Shown piece after piece: positions 7,006-15,090 of a DNA stretch of 24,419 nt (positions within the stretch are counted from its first letter, which is position 1; every line of letters starts with the position of its first letter). Below the pieces are notes generated by a model, which was not told the origin of the DNA, searched no databases, and was given only the letters and a program-made list of their open reading frames with translations. The stretch is from an uncultured bacterium (GTDB lineage Bacteria; Actinomycetota; Coriobacteriia; Coriobacteriales; Coriobacteriaceae), in contig CAJMRD010000028.1 in assembly GCA_905215725.1 (NCBI GenBank), positions 1 through 24,419 on the forward strand. The letters are read 5' to 3'. The translations under genes and the position numbers were made by a program.

Positions 7006-8343
7006 ATGCCCCAGAACATCTTCGGTACCGATGGCGTCCGTGGCGTCGCCAATGCCGACCTCTCGTGCGACCTCGCGTTTCGCCTGGGCCGCGCGGCGAC
7101 CAAGTTCCTTGGTCCGGATATCTGCATCGGCCGTGACACACGCCTTTCGGGCACCATGCTCGAGAGCGCTCTGACCGCCGGCATTATGGCCGAGGGCGGC
7201 CGCCCGCACTGCTGCGGCGTCATTCCTACGCCGGCCGTGGCGCTGCTCACCGTTCAAAACGAGCTCGACGGCGGCATCGTCATCTCCGCTTCGCACAATC
7301 CGCCGGAGTTCAACGGCATCAAGTTCTTTAGCCGCAAGGGTATGAAGCTCCCCGATGCTGTCGAGGAAGAGATCAGCGCCTGGGTCATGTCCGAGGAAGC
7401 CATGGCTGCCGACACGCTGCCGACCGGTGCCGGCGTGGGCCACATTATTAAGATGAAGGACGCTCGCAAGGCATACGTCGACCACGCCATCGATACGCTT
7501 GATGGCCTGAGGCTCGACGGCCTGGTTGTTGCCGTCGACTGCGGTCACGGTGCCTCCTGCCAGACTACGCCCGCCGCGCTGCAGCGCTTGGGTGCCACGG
7601 TGCATGCCATCAACACCGATTATTGCGGCACCGACATTAACGTTGAGTGCGGCTCTACGCACCTCGAGCCCCTTCGCGAGCTCGTGCTGCGCACCCATGC
7701 TGATATCGGCCTGGCCCACGACGGCGACGCCGACCGCGTACTGTTCGTGGACAGCGAGGGCAATGAGATCGACGGTGACTACATCCTGGCTATCTGCGGT
7801 TCTGACCTCGCCGCTCGCGGCAAGCTCGCCAACTCCGAGATCGTCTCGACCGCCATGTGCAACCTGGGCTTCTCCATCGCTATGAAGGAGCAGGGCTTCG
7901 AAATGGTTCAGACCGCTGTGGGCGACCGTTATGTGCTTGAGCGCATGCTCGCGGACGGCGCCGTCATCGGCGGCGAGCAGTCCGGTCACATCATCTTCCT
8001 GGAGCACAACACCACCGGTGACGGTCTGGTGACGGCTCTGCAGCTGCTGGCCGTGCTTAAGCGCACCGGTCGTACCCTCACCGATCTTGCCGGCATCATG
8101 AAGAAGTACCCGCAGGTACTCGTCAACGTGCATTCCGACAACAAGGCTGGTCTGGACGATTGCCAGCCCATTTGGGACGCCGTTGCTGCTGCCGAGAAGG
8201 AGCTTGACGGCCGCGGCCGCATTCTGGTGCGCCCGAGTGGTACCGAGCCGCTGGTCCGCGTGATGGCCGAGGCCGAGACGCACGAGCTGACTCAGCGCGT
8301 TGTCGACGACATCGTCGAGGTTGTCAAGCGCGAACTTCCCTAA
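7006..8343 (+). CDS. glmM: phosphoglucosamine mutase
   Basis: A 445-residue cytoplasmic enzyme that converts glucosamine-6-phosphate to glucosamine-1-phosphate on the way to UDP-GlcNAc for peptidoglycan. The N-terminus is MPQNIFGTDGVRGVAN. The phosphoserine loop is ISASHNP (catalytic Ser96), the Mg-binding loop is DGDADR (239-244), the sugar-binding loop is GGEQSGH, and the phosphate-binding loop RPSGTEP is at 409-415. The length is typical. GGAAGGAG upstream of the ATG supports the start. The location after rplM-rpsI is the usual actinobacterial order. With nagB downstream it competes for the same GlcN-6-P pool. Confidence 0.97.
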   Translation: MPQNIFGTDGVRGVANADLSCDLAFRLGRAATKFLGPDICIGRDTRLSGTMLESALTAGIMAEGGRPHCCGVIPTPAVALLTVQNELDGGIVISASHNPPEFNGIKFFSRKGMKLPDAVEEEISAWVMSEEAMAADTLPTGAGVGHIIKMKDARKAYVDHAIDTLDGLRLDGLVVAVDCGHGASCQTTPAALQRLGATVHAINTDYCGTDINVECGSTHLEPLRELVLRTHADIGLAHDGDADRVLFVDSEGNEIDGDYILAICGSDLAARGKLANSEIVSTAMCNLGFSIAMKEQGFEMVQTAVGDRYVLERMLADGAVIGGEQSGHIIFLEHNTTGDGLVTALQLLAVLKRTGRTLTDLAGIMKKYPQVLVNVHSDNKAGLDDCQPIWDAVAAAEKELDGRGRILVRPSGTEPLVRVMAEAETHELTQRVVDDIVEVVKRELP

Positions 8344-8414
8344 TGGTCAAAAACGGGTGCCAAGTGGTAAACTGTTAAGGTTATTTTGGTTGATCGGTAT
8401 GTCCGAGGGGGAGC

Positions 8415-8912
8415 ATGTTCACTAAAGTCCTAAGGTCTTTTGGTATGCGTGGTCGAGTCCTTACGTTGGATGCTCCCATCTCGGGTGACGTCATTCCGCT
8501 CTCCGAGGTAAACGATCAGACGTTTGCCACCGGCCTTTTGGGCCAGGGCGTTGCCATTCAGCCTACGGGTAAGCGCGTGATCGCGCCGGCTGATGCCAAG
8601 GTCGAGGCTATTTTTCCCACGGGACACGCCGTTGCGCTTAACACGGTCGATGGCTTGGACGTGCTCATCCACGTTGGTTTGGACACTGTTCAGCTCGAGG
8701 GCAAGCACTTTACCGTACATGCGCAAGTGGGTGACATCGTCCATAAGGGTGATGTGCTCATTGAGTTCGATCGCGAGGCAATTGCTGCCGAGGGCTACGA
8801 TGTGACGGTTCCCATCTTGGTGTGCAACTCCGTTGAGTTCTCGAGCATCAAGGGCTCCGTTGGCGTGCATGTCGAAGAGATGGACCAGCTCATCGTTGCT
8901 CGCGAGCGCTAG
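8415..8912 (+). CDS. PTS glucose-type EIIA protein
   Basis: A 165-residue soluble phosphocarrier of the EIIA-Glc (Crr/PtsG-A) family, which passes phosphate from HPr to a membrane sugar permease. The active-site region GHAVALNTVDGLDVLIHVGLDTV contains the partner His71 and the phosphorylated His86, spaced 15 residues as in E. coli EIIA-Glc (75 and 90). The C-terminal GD-x-VxxGDVLIEFD and the PILVCNS strand are also typical. GAGGGGGAG precedes the ATG. It is a stand-alone domain and its EIIBC partner is not in the window. The setting next to nagB and glmM suggests amino-sugar or glucose uptake, which is inference. A possible extended -10 (TGGTAAACT) lies near 8370. Confidence 0.93.
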   Translation: MFTKVLRSFGMRGRVLTLDAPISGDVIPLSEVNDQTFATGLLGQGVAIQPTGKRVIAPADAKVEAIFPTGHAVALNTVDGLDVLIHVGLDTVQLEGKHFTVHAQVGDIVHKGDVLIEFDREAIAAEGYDVTVPILVCNSVEFSSIKGSVGVHVEEMDQLIVARER

Positions 8913-8952
8913 CAAGTGCACGTGGCCATTAGTCTACAATTCAAACACGTTT

Positions 8953-9158
8953 ACTGAGGGCGCCCTTGAAAGAGGACGCCCTCAGTGGCAAGATGGGATT
9001 TGTCCGAAGCTAAAAGGCTTTGGGTCACCGTGGACGGGCAGGGGCCTCGACGCGGCTAGACACGAGACACATACATTACGCGACCTCGCCCTGGTGGCCG
9101 CACACGTTGGTTGCGGCCGACGCGGGCCGCGGGCAAGTGCTTGTAAGGGAGCCTTGCC
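8953..9158 (+). ncRNA. structured nagB leader, possible cis-regulatory RNA
   Basis: The 271-bp gap before nagB contains a -10-like TACAAT (8935-8940) and several consistent stems. They are ACTGAGGGCG/CGCCCTCAGT (8953-8962 with 8977-8986), immediately followed by GGCAAG (8987-8992) which pairs with CTTGCC (9153-9158) to close a domain; CGAAGC/GCTTTG (9005-9010 with 9017-9022); CAGGG/CCCTG (9039-9043 with 9089-9093); and GGCCGCA/TGCGGCC (9096-9102 with 9112-9118). I do not recognise a known riboswitch, and it is not a glmS ribozyme by its visible sequence. The frame open upstream of nagB here has no homology. Confidence 0.45.
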
Positions 9159-9183
9159 TCTCTTGTACGAGAAAGGACGCGTA

Positions 9184-9912
9184 ATGAAGATCATTAAAGC
9201 TAAAGACTACGAGGATATGAGCCGCAAGGCCGCTAATATCATCTCGGCCCAGGTTATCCTCAAGCCCGACTGTGTGCTGGGTCTTGCCACCGGCTCCACC
9301 CCGATCGGTGCCTACAAGCAGCTCGCTGCTTGGTACAAGAAGGGCGACGTCGACTTTGCCGAGGTCAGCACCTACAACCTGGACGAGTATCGCGGCCTTT
9401 CGCACGACGATCCCCAGAGCTATCACTACTTCATGCGTGAGAACTTCTTCGATCACATCAACATCGACCTGAACAACACGCATGTGCCCGACGGTTCCAA
9501 CCCCGACGCCGCCGCTGCCTGCTCTGAGTACGACAAGATCGTCGCCGACGCCGGTTACCCGGATCTGCAGCTGCTCGGCATTGGCAACAACGGCCACATC
9601 GGCTTCAACGAGCCCGATGACCACTTCTCCAAGGGTACGCACTGCGTCGACCTCACCGAGAGCACCATTCAGGCCAACAGCCGCCTGTTCGACAGCATCG
9701 ACGATGTTCCCCGTCAGGCCTACACCATGGGCACTCAGACCATCATGTATGCCCGCATGATCCTGGTTGTCGCCAACGGCGAGGCCAAGGCTCAGGCCGT
9801 GCATGATATGTGCTATGGTCCGGTTACGCCCGAGTGCCCGGCTTCGATCCTGCAGCTGCACACCAACTGCGTTGTCGTTGCCGACGAGGCCGCCCTTTCG
9901 CTCTGCGAGTAG
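9184..9912 (+). CDS. nagB: glucosamine-6-phosphate deaminase
   Basis: A 242-residue cytoplasmic enzyme that converts GlcN-6-P to fructose-6-P and ammonia, the step that takes amino sugars into glycolysis. The ATG at 9184 is chosen because MKIIKAKDYEDMSRKAA is the family N-terminus and AAAGGA lies 7-8 nt upstream; the frame is open further upstream without homology. Motifs are GLATGSTPIGAY (phosphate loop), YNLDEYRGL with the catalytic Asp, and LGIGNNGHIGFNEP with the active-site His. The C-terminus is short but complete for the small Gram-positive type, which generally lacks the allosteric extension of the E. coli enzyme. A terminator follows. Confidence 0.97.
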   Translation: MKIIKAKDYEDMSRKAANIISAQVILKPDCVLGLATGSTPIGAYKQLAAWYKKGDVDFAEVSTYNLDEYRGLSHDDPQSYHYFMRENFFDHINIDLNNTHVPDGSNPDAAAACSEYDKIVADAGYPDLQLLGIGNNGHIGFNEPDDHFSKGTHCVDLTESTIQANSRLFDSIDDVPRQAYTMGTQTIMYARMILVVANGEAKAQAVHDMCYGPVTPECPASILQLHTNCVVVADEAALSLCE

Positions 9913-9944
9913 CGCGAATCCTGCAGCTCGACATAGCCTTGCCT

Positions 9945-9972
9945 AAGGCCTCCGCTTTGCGGGGGCCTTTTT
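9945..9972 (+). terminator. terminator of nagB
   Basis: AAGGCCTCCGC (9945-9955) and GCGGGGGCCTT (9959-9969) form an 11-bp stem with a TTT loop, and a T-run continues to 9972. Confidence 0.93.
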
Positions 9973-10360
9973 GCTATCCCTTTTTGCCCACTTGACCAAA
10001 AACTTGCCGCAAGCTTGACGAATGCCAGATGTCCAACAGCTTGATTCATTCCATACCAGATTCTATGCAAAAATGCCACTAGAAGGTCGTAGACGGTAGC
10101 GGGTGCTAGGCGAGTTGAATGACATGGCTGAACCTTGTTCATCTGCGTTACACTGCCGCTTAGATGGGACAAGCTGACAAGCTCATTTACCTGCTTAAAG
10201 ACCGATTAGTCGGGGGATTAATAACAATCGGCCCTCGCTGTACAAAAACTTGCCGCTTGCGTACCAAAAGACAACCTAAAACACAAGGTCGCTCTATTCA
10301 TAGCGCGGCTTGTATGGTCTTGCGGCTACAGTGTCCATACGGTCGAGTTGAGGAGCGGGC
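9973..10360. other. 388-bp non-coding region upstream of the SARP-like regulator
   Basis: No gene is seen. It holds an exact 14-bp direct repeat CAAAAACTTGCCGC at 9997-10010 and 10243-10256; the first copy continues into the palindrome CTTGCCGCAAG. It also holds an imperfect inverted repeat CTTGTTCATCT (10134-10144) / AGATGGGACAAG (10162-10173), a stem CCGATT (10202-10207) / AATCGG (10226-10231), and an inverted repeat GTATGG (10312-10317) / CCATAC (10335-10340), 20 bp before the regulator's start. These are candidate operator sites. GAGGAG just before 10361 is the ribosome binding site. Confidence 0.6.
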
Positions 10361-13360
10361 ATGGTAAACGATTTGAGCGGTATAGACGACCTCGAGCTGA
10401 TGCCGTTAGGCGGAGGCTATATGGTGCGACGCGAACGCTTGATGAATGAGCTTATCGCCAAGGGCCGAAAGGCCGGCATCGTGGTTCTTTATGCGCCCGA
10501 CGGGTTTGGGAAGACCTCGGTGCTGCTGCAGTACACCCATGAGGTTAAATGCGACCCGACGCGAGGCCCCGTGCGGATTATCGAGGCCGATCGCGCCACT
10601 GGGCGCGAGGTGTTTATGCAGCTCGAGGTGGTTACCGAAGAACTCAAAGACAAACCGCACTCCCTTATCGCAATTGATAATGTGCCAAACCTCGATCAGC
10701 ACGATACCGAAGACCTCATCGACAGGATTCGCGGCCTGCGCGCTATGGGGGTAGGGGTCTTTATCTCCTGCCGTCCTTCAAATCGTCAGCTGATTCATGG
10801 GCTGGGCGATTCGGTTAAGATCAATGCGCAGATGCTCAAGGTGCATGCCTATGAGTATTCGGCGTGGGCATCGGCGTTTTCGATCAGCACATCGCTCGAC
10901 TTTTATCAGCTCACGCAGGGCGTGCCCGAGCTCGTTTCGGCATTGCAGACGGGTCTGTATGGCCAAGGCGACGTAGCCGGTCTGCTCGAAAACGAGATTG
11001 TCAACGTATATGGCGCGGCACTTGTCGATCTGGCTTCGCTCGACAATAATGCGCTGTTTTGCGTGGCATGTCTCATGGTTTTGATGGGCGAGGGCAATAT
11101 AGCAGAACTCGAGGCTTGTGGGGTAAGGCTGTCGATGGTCGACCAGTCCTACTTTGTACGCGACTACCCGATCTTTGGCTTGGACCCCGCCGAGCGGAGT
11201 TTTACGTGTCTGGGCACGGAGGATAACGGACGCTTGCGTTTGCGTAAGTTGGTGGCCGAGGTTCGCCCCGAACTTGTTCCGAGGGCGGCCCGGATTTTGC
11301 TTAAGGCGGGCCGATGCGATGCGGCGATGGGCCTGGCGGACGCCTTTTTGGACCGTGAGGCGGTTCTTGAACTTGCTGGACAGTATGGGGTCGATCTTGC
11401 TCTGACAGGGCACGGGGCCGATATCTGCCGAGCAGCGCTGGGCACGATCGATGCCGACGATCCGGCTCCAGAGCCAACGCCTGTCGAGGCGCTCGGCGTA
11501 TATCTGGCAGCGGTCAGCGTGTCCAATACAAAGCTTGCTCGCTATATGGCATCGGTTATCGAGCGCGGGGGCGAACGGGCGGCCTGCGAAATAGATCCTG
11601 TTTCATGGAGGGTGGCCCAGACACTGACGGCTGTTTGCTATGGGGACAACGGGCTTGGGCTTCCTACGAACCTGGCCGTGCCAGAAATCGAGACATCCCA
11701 TACCGCACTTGATATGTTGTCTGCGCATATCGAGGTCAAGCGCTGTCTGACCGAGCGGGGAGATGACGGCGGCGTTCTACAGCAGCTCAAAACGAGCAGG
11801 GCCTACGACTGCGAGCTCGACATCGCGGGGATTGTTATACGGGCCGATAGCATGCTGGTGGAGCTCTTTGACGGGTCGTTTTCGGGAACCGACGAGCGCG
11901 ACGACGAGATGGCGCTGGTGCGGGAGGCACTCGACGTGCGTGGGCTTAAGGCGATGGCTATCTGGGTGCGCATGGTGTTGGCGGCACGGCGGCTCCTTTC
12001 CGGCTTGCCGGTAACCGACGATGCGGCGTTCAACGAACTCGATCGTTTTGCCGTGCGCATGCGCGACAATCAGATTCAGCTGTTTGGCCTGTTGCTAGAA
12101 GGCTGGCAGTCGCTGGCAGAGGGACGGCCGGTTAATGCAAAGTTCCGTGCGGTCCAAGTGCTCAAACTTGCCGAGGAGTCGATTGCGTACATGCGCGATA
12201 ACGCATTGCTGCTGGAACGCGCGGCATATCTGCGTAACACCTCGATGGTTTCGGTGCGCGAGGAAGCGGAGTTGCTCGATATAAGCCAGACGCAGGTTGG
12301 TGGCGCAGAAGCCTGGATGGTGGCGCTGCATTTGGCCTGTGCGGGCCGAGATAGCGACCTTGCGGCCTGGATGTCCATGAATCGTGCGGGGATTCTAGAG
12401 CCATCGTATCGGCTCTTTGCGCGCCTTGCCATGCATTGTCTGGGCGAGCCGGCGGGCAGGATACGCAAGAAGCTTCCCGTGCGCGAACTGTCGCGGTACT
12501 CGCTGCGCAACGATTTGGAAGGGGAGGGCGAGCGCCTGTTCCAGGCCGGCGAGGTTGAAGCCGTTGATACCATCGACCATATCGAGATTCGCATGTTTGG
12601 TGCGTTTCGCGCCGAGCGCGACGGGTTTCCCATCACGGACAAAATGTGGCGCCGCAAGAAGGCGGCGACGCTTGCCGAGCGGCTTGCGCTGGGCATGGAT
12701 GCGCTCGTCGATCGTGAGACGCTGGCCATGGAGCTGTGGCCCCATGCCGAGTTCAATAGCGCCCGCAATAACCTGTACTCGACGATATCGCGCTTACGGT
12801 CGGCTTTGGGACCGACGCCAGACGGCAAGTCGTGTGTACTCATCCAAAATGAATGCATCGGACTCAACGGCGACTACGTTAAGACCGATGTGCGGCTGTT
12901 TGACCAGATAAGCCGCGAGGTTTTGGGAAATCGCACGGGTGCGCGCGGGCCCCATTTAGTTGAGCTGTGCCTTAAGATTGAGCAGCTTTATGCCGGACCG
13001 CTGTATGTTCCCAATGGCTGTAATCCCACCTACTTTTTGCGTATGCGACGCATTATGCAGTCAAAGTACATCGATTGCATGATTAAGGGAGCAAATGCCG
13101 CTCTAGAAGAAAACGATCTGCAGTCGGCGATTTGGCTGGCGGAGTCGGGGCTTCGGCAGGAAACGGCGCGTGAGGATATGGTGCGCTGCGCCATGCGCGT
13201 CTACAGTGCGGCGGGGCGGCGGCGCGATATCGTCGAGCTGTACAGCGGGCATATGCACCATCTGAGGGAGCAGGTCAATGGCGTGCCCGAGCCCGAGACG
13301 CGGCGTCTATACGAGCGCTTGGTGGAGGGTCGGCTCAACCGCGTGCTGGTCGAGCGATAA
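10361..13360 (+). CDS. large SARP/MalT-like ATPase transcriptional regulator
   Basis: A 999-residue cytoplasmic regulator. The N-terminal STAND/AAA-type NTPase has Walker A APDGFGKTS (45-53) and a Walker B-like LIAIDN ending at D106. It is followed by a long, mostly helical, TPR-like middle region with no recognised catalytic motif. An OmpR-type winged helix starts near residue 740 (HIEIRMFGAFRAE, then DRETLAMELWPHAEFNSARNNL). A BTAD-like helical domain follows to the C-terminus (FDQISREVL to VRCAMRVYSAAGRRRDIVELY). The DNA-binding domain is therefore C-terminal of the ATPase, the opposite order from classical large SARPs. A ligand presumably switches the ATPase and thus DNA binding. The target genes are unknown. 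Repeats upstream may be autoregulatory sites. There is no terminator of its own; the hairpin at its end faces the other strand. Confidence 0.85.
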   Translation: MVNDLSGIDDLELMPLGGGYMVRRERLMNELIAKGRKAGIVVLYAPDGFGKTSVLLQYTHEVKCDPTRGPVRIIEADRATGREVFMQLEVVTEELKDKPHSLIAIDNVPNLDQHDTEDLIDRIRGLRAMGVGVFISCRPSNRQLIHGLGDSVKINAQMLKVHAYEYSAWASAFSISTSLDFYQLTQGVPELVSALQTGLYGQGDVAGLLENEIVNVYGAALVDLASLDNNALFCVACLMVLMGEGNIAELEACGVRLSMVDQSYFVRDYPIFGLDPAERSFTCLGTEDNGRLRLRKLVAEVRPELVPRAARILLKAGRCDAAMGLADAFLDREAVLELAGQYGVDLALTGHGADICRAALGTIDADDPAPEPTPVEALGVYLAAVSVSNTKLARYMASVIERGGERAACEIDPVSWRVAQTLTAVCYGDNGLGLPTNLAVPEIETSHTALDMLSAHIEVKRCLTERGDDGGVLQQLKTSRAYDCELDIAGIVIRADSMLVELFDGSFSGTDERDDEMALVREALDVRGLKAMAIWVRMVLAARRLLSGLPVTDDAAFNELDRFAVRMRDNQIQLFGLLLEGWQSLAEGRPVNAKFRAVQVLKLAEESIAYMRDNALLLERAAYLRNTSMVSVREEAELLDISQTQVGGAEAWMVALHLACAGRDSDLAAWMSMNRAGILEPSYRLFARLAMHCLGEPAGRIRKKLPVRELSRYSLRNDLEGEGERLFQAGEVEAVDTIDHIEIRMFGAFRAERDGFPITDKMWRRKKAATLAERLALGMDALVDRETLAMELWPHAEFNSARNNLYSTISRLRSALGPTPDGKSCVLIQNECIGLNGDYVKTDVRLFDQISREVLGNRTGARGPHLVELCLKIEQLYAGPLYVPNGCNPTYFLRMRRIMQSKYIDCMIKGANAALEENDLQSAIWLAESGLRQETAREDMVRCAMRVYSAAGRRRDIVELYSGHMHHLREQVNGVPEPETRRLYERLVEGRLNRVLVER

Positions 13361-13392
13361 AAAACGGGCGCCCGAAGTACTTGGGCACCCGT
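13359..13392 (-). terminator. terminator of yhbY (minus strand)
   Basis: On the minus strand ACGGGTGCCC (13383-13392) and GGGCGCCCGT (13364-13373) form a stem, and a T-run is encoded by the A-run next to 13359-13363. It overlaps the stop codon region of the convergent SARP-like gene. It has no T-run on the plus strand. Confidence 0.85.
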
Positions 13393-13429
13393 AAGCTTGC
13401 TATATGTTGGCTCGCCGGATCATTGGCTC

Positions 13430-13729
13430 TTAGACGAGCTTGATCTTCTCGATGTCCTTGCGCGAGGACTCGCGATACAGCGAGAACTTGCGGCCGATGA
13501 CCTGGACGACCTCGGCGTGGCAACGCTCGGCGAGCTCTTCGGCGGCCTCGCGGGCGGAAAGGCTGGAGCCATCGAGCACGGAGCACTTAACGAGCTCGTG
13601 CTTCTCCAGGTAGGCGACCGTCTGCTCGACGGTGCCCTCGTTGACATCGGACTTGCCGATGATGATGGCGGGGTTGAGGTGATGGGCCATGCTGCGAAGC
13701 TGCTTGACCTGGGCTCCTGTCAGTGCCAT
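13430..13729 (-). CDS. yhbY: YhbY family ribosome-assembly RNA-binding protein
   Basis: A 99-residue CRM-domain protein that associates with pre-50S ribosomal particles. The sequence MALTGAQVKQLRSMAHHLNPAIIIGKSDVNEG matches the family N-terminus, and GxxG-type VIGRKFSLYR is the RNA-binding loop near the C-terminus. I chose the ATG at 13729 because the family starts with M-x-LTGxQ; the frame extends to a GTG at 13762 (11 more residues), which lacks homology. The ribosome binding site is weak (GAGAA). A small GCCCC/GGGGC hairpin (13756-13770) lies in the 5' UTR. The 158-bp gap to the methyltransferase stop is otherwise empty. Confidence 0.92.
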   Translation of the reverse strand: MALTGAQVKQLRSMAHHLNPAIIIGKSDVNEGTVEQTVAYLEKHELVKCSVLDGSSLSAREAAEELAERCHAEVVQVIGRKFSLYRESSRKDIEKIKLV

Positions 13730-13887
13730 GGGTTCTCGCTTTCTATGTATGGGGCGCCCCACGACGGGGCCTTAATCTACGTGAGCTGTCCCACGATAGC
13801 GCAGGAACGGCGCGGTGTGGAGCGCGTTTGCCCAGTTCAAAAAGAATGCGGATGCCGAGTGAGTGGGCGGCGGGGGCTGCGAACAGG

Positions 13888-14775
13888 CTATGAGCTGGGC
13901 GCAGAGACCGGCTCCCATGCAATAAACGCCCAACGAACCTTACGGATATGGTCGAGCATATAGCGCCCCTGCGGCACGCCCTTGGAGCCCGGCTCACCGG
14001 CATGGGGATTCTCAATCATGTGTTGGGCGATGTAGTCGCGCAGGCGGTCGATCTTATCTTCGTTGCCATGTTCGAGCATACGGGAGAAGTCCGCCACGCC
14101 TGCCTCGAGGTTATCGAAGGTATCGCGACGAGGCGATTCAAAGTATGTAACCTGCGGCAACGCGCCCATCTGAATGAGGATGTTGAAGGCATACACAAAG
14201 CCATTGCTGCAGGTAACCGAGGCACCGATAGCGTTCATCAAGTGCAGATCATAGCGCGGGCTGGAGTTGGCGACCATCGTGACAGCACAACGCCGACGAG
14301 CCGTACGATCAAGCTTGGCAAGCGCGCCTTTTAGATTGGTCGTCGTAACTGACCGACTGGCAAAGGCAACATCCACCGCTTTCGCGACGGGTCCAACCAA
14401 ATCCCAATCATCATCCCAAGCAAGCTCAAGGGGCGTTATGCGCCCCTCGAGCCCGTAATACTCAATGCCGGCATCAAGGGTGCCCAACATAGCGGGGGAG
14501 AAGTCGGCTGCAATCACAGGATGCCCGTCTTGCGCAAGTGGAATAGCAATCGACCCAGCCCCGCACCCCATATCAAGCACCGACTCACCAGGCTCAAGCG
14601 CCAACAGCTTTATAAAATCCCGCGCATATGGGGCAGTCTCCAACGGCCGAAAATGCCGAGCACGTTTATCCCACTCAAAAGAATCATCAGCCCGATGCCG
14701 AGCGGCCTGCAGGCGCATCCATTCGCCATTCCAATCAGCAGAAAGCAGCTCAGAGCGAGCATCCCCATCAACCAC
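13888..14775 (-). CDS. class I SAM-dependent methyltransferase
   Basis: A 295-residue cytoplasmic methyltransferase. Motif I is VLDMGCGAG (66-74), followed by the acidic end of strand 2, VIAADFSPAML. The region ALAKLDRTARRRCAVTMVANSS is consistent with strand 5. The start is GTG at 14775 because AGGAGG lies 7 nt upstream (14783-14788 on the plus strand); an upstream ATG would add a hydrophobic stretch translated from a terminator hairpin. The substrate is not identifiable; tryptophan-rich ends (ADWNGEWMRLQ, VRWAFIAWEP) recur in uncharacterised methyltransferases. It is the next gene after the DUF711 gene on the same strand, but a terminator sits just upstream of its ribosome binding site. Confidence 0.85.
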   Translation of the reverse strand: MVDGDARSELLSADWNGEWMRLQAARHRADDSFEWDKRARHFRPLETAPYARDFIKLLALEPGESVLDMGCGAGSIAIPLAQDGHPVIAADFSPAMLGTLDAGIEYYGLEGRITPLELAWDDDWDLVGPVAKAVDVAFASRSVTTTNLKGALAKLDRTARRRCAVTMVANSSPRYDLHLMNAIGASVTCSNGFVYAFNILIQMGALPQVTYFESPRRDTFDNLEAGVADFSRMLEHGNEDKIDRLRDYIAQHMIENPHAGEPGSKGVPQGRYMLDHIRKVRWAFIAWEPVSAPSS

Positions 14776-14794
14776 GGGCCAACCTCCTAGCAAC

Positions 14795-14826
14795 AAAAAA
14801 GCGACTCTCCCAAAAAGAAGAGCCGC
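14795..14826 (-). terminator. terminator or attenuator before the methyltransferase
   Basis: Read on the minus strand, GCGGCTCT (14819-14826) pairs with AGAGTCGC (14801-14808) and six T follow (14795-14800). It lies only 6 nt before the AGGAGG of the methyltransferase. It either ends the transcript from the DUF711 gene or acts as an attenuator. A -10-like GATATA just upstream may start a short transcript. Confidence 0.7.
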
Positions 14827-14940
14827 AACCAGCATATATCAGAAAGAACCGATCCAACGCCAAACCGTCGTACCAGCCAAGTGGTGCAGGAGCGAAGCAA
14901 CTGCAACCGGGATAGAACCCAACCGAGGTCCCGTTGTGCG

Positions 14941-15074
14941 GGAGCCCCGGGGAGGGCAAATATATAAGGTCGATCGCGAGTTCCGCACGAGCCGGAGAGC
15001 ACTTAATGTGCTCTCCGTGCGAGTCAGGACTGTCCGAGCAGGCGACCTTATATATTTGCCCTCCCCGGGGCTCC
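14941..15074 (+). repeat. large palindromic 3'-UTR element, copy 2
   Basis: Perfect 32-bp inverted arms at 14941-14972 and 15043-15074 share with copy 1 only the outer tip GGAGCCCCGG. Inside, a 9-bp stem (14994-15002 with 15008-15016) closes a TTAAT loop. The flanks GAGTTCCGCACG (4 nt before the inner stem) and AGGACTGTCCGA (9 nt after it) match copy 1. It lies 16 nt after the stop of the DUF711 gene, in the same relative orientation as copy 1 to gatB. The 14827-14940 stretch beyond it shows no gene. Confidence 0.9.
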
Positions 15075-15090
15075 TCGCCCGAACCCTCAG

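Noticed and set aside
8833..9183. Upstream extension of nagB by 117 codons
   Set aside because: The extension overlaps the EIIA gene and the structured leader; the family N-terminus and a ribosome binding site fit ATG 9184.
8941..9183. glmS ribozyme, RNase P RNA or SRP RNA in the nagB leader
   Set aside because: None of the invariant core sequences of these RNAs is visible; the region is left as an unidentified structured leader.
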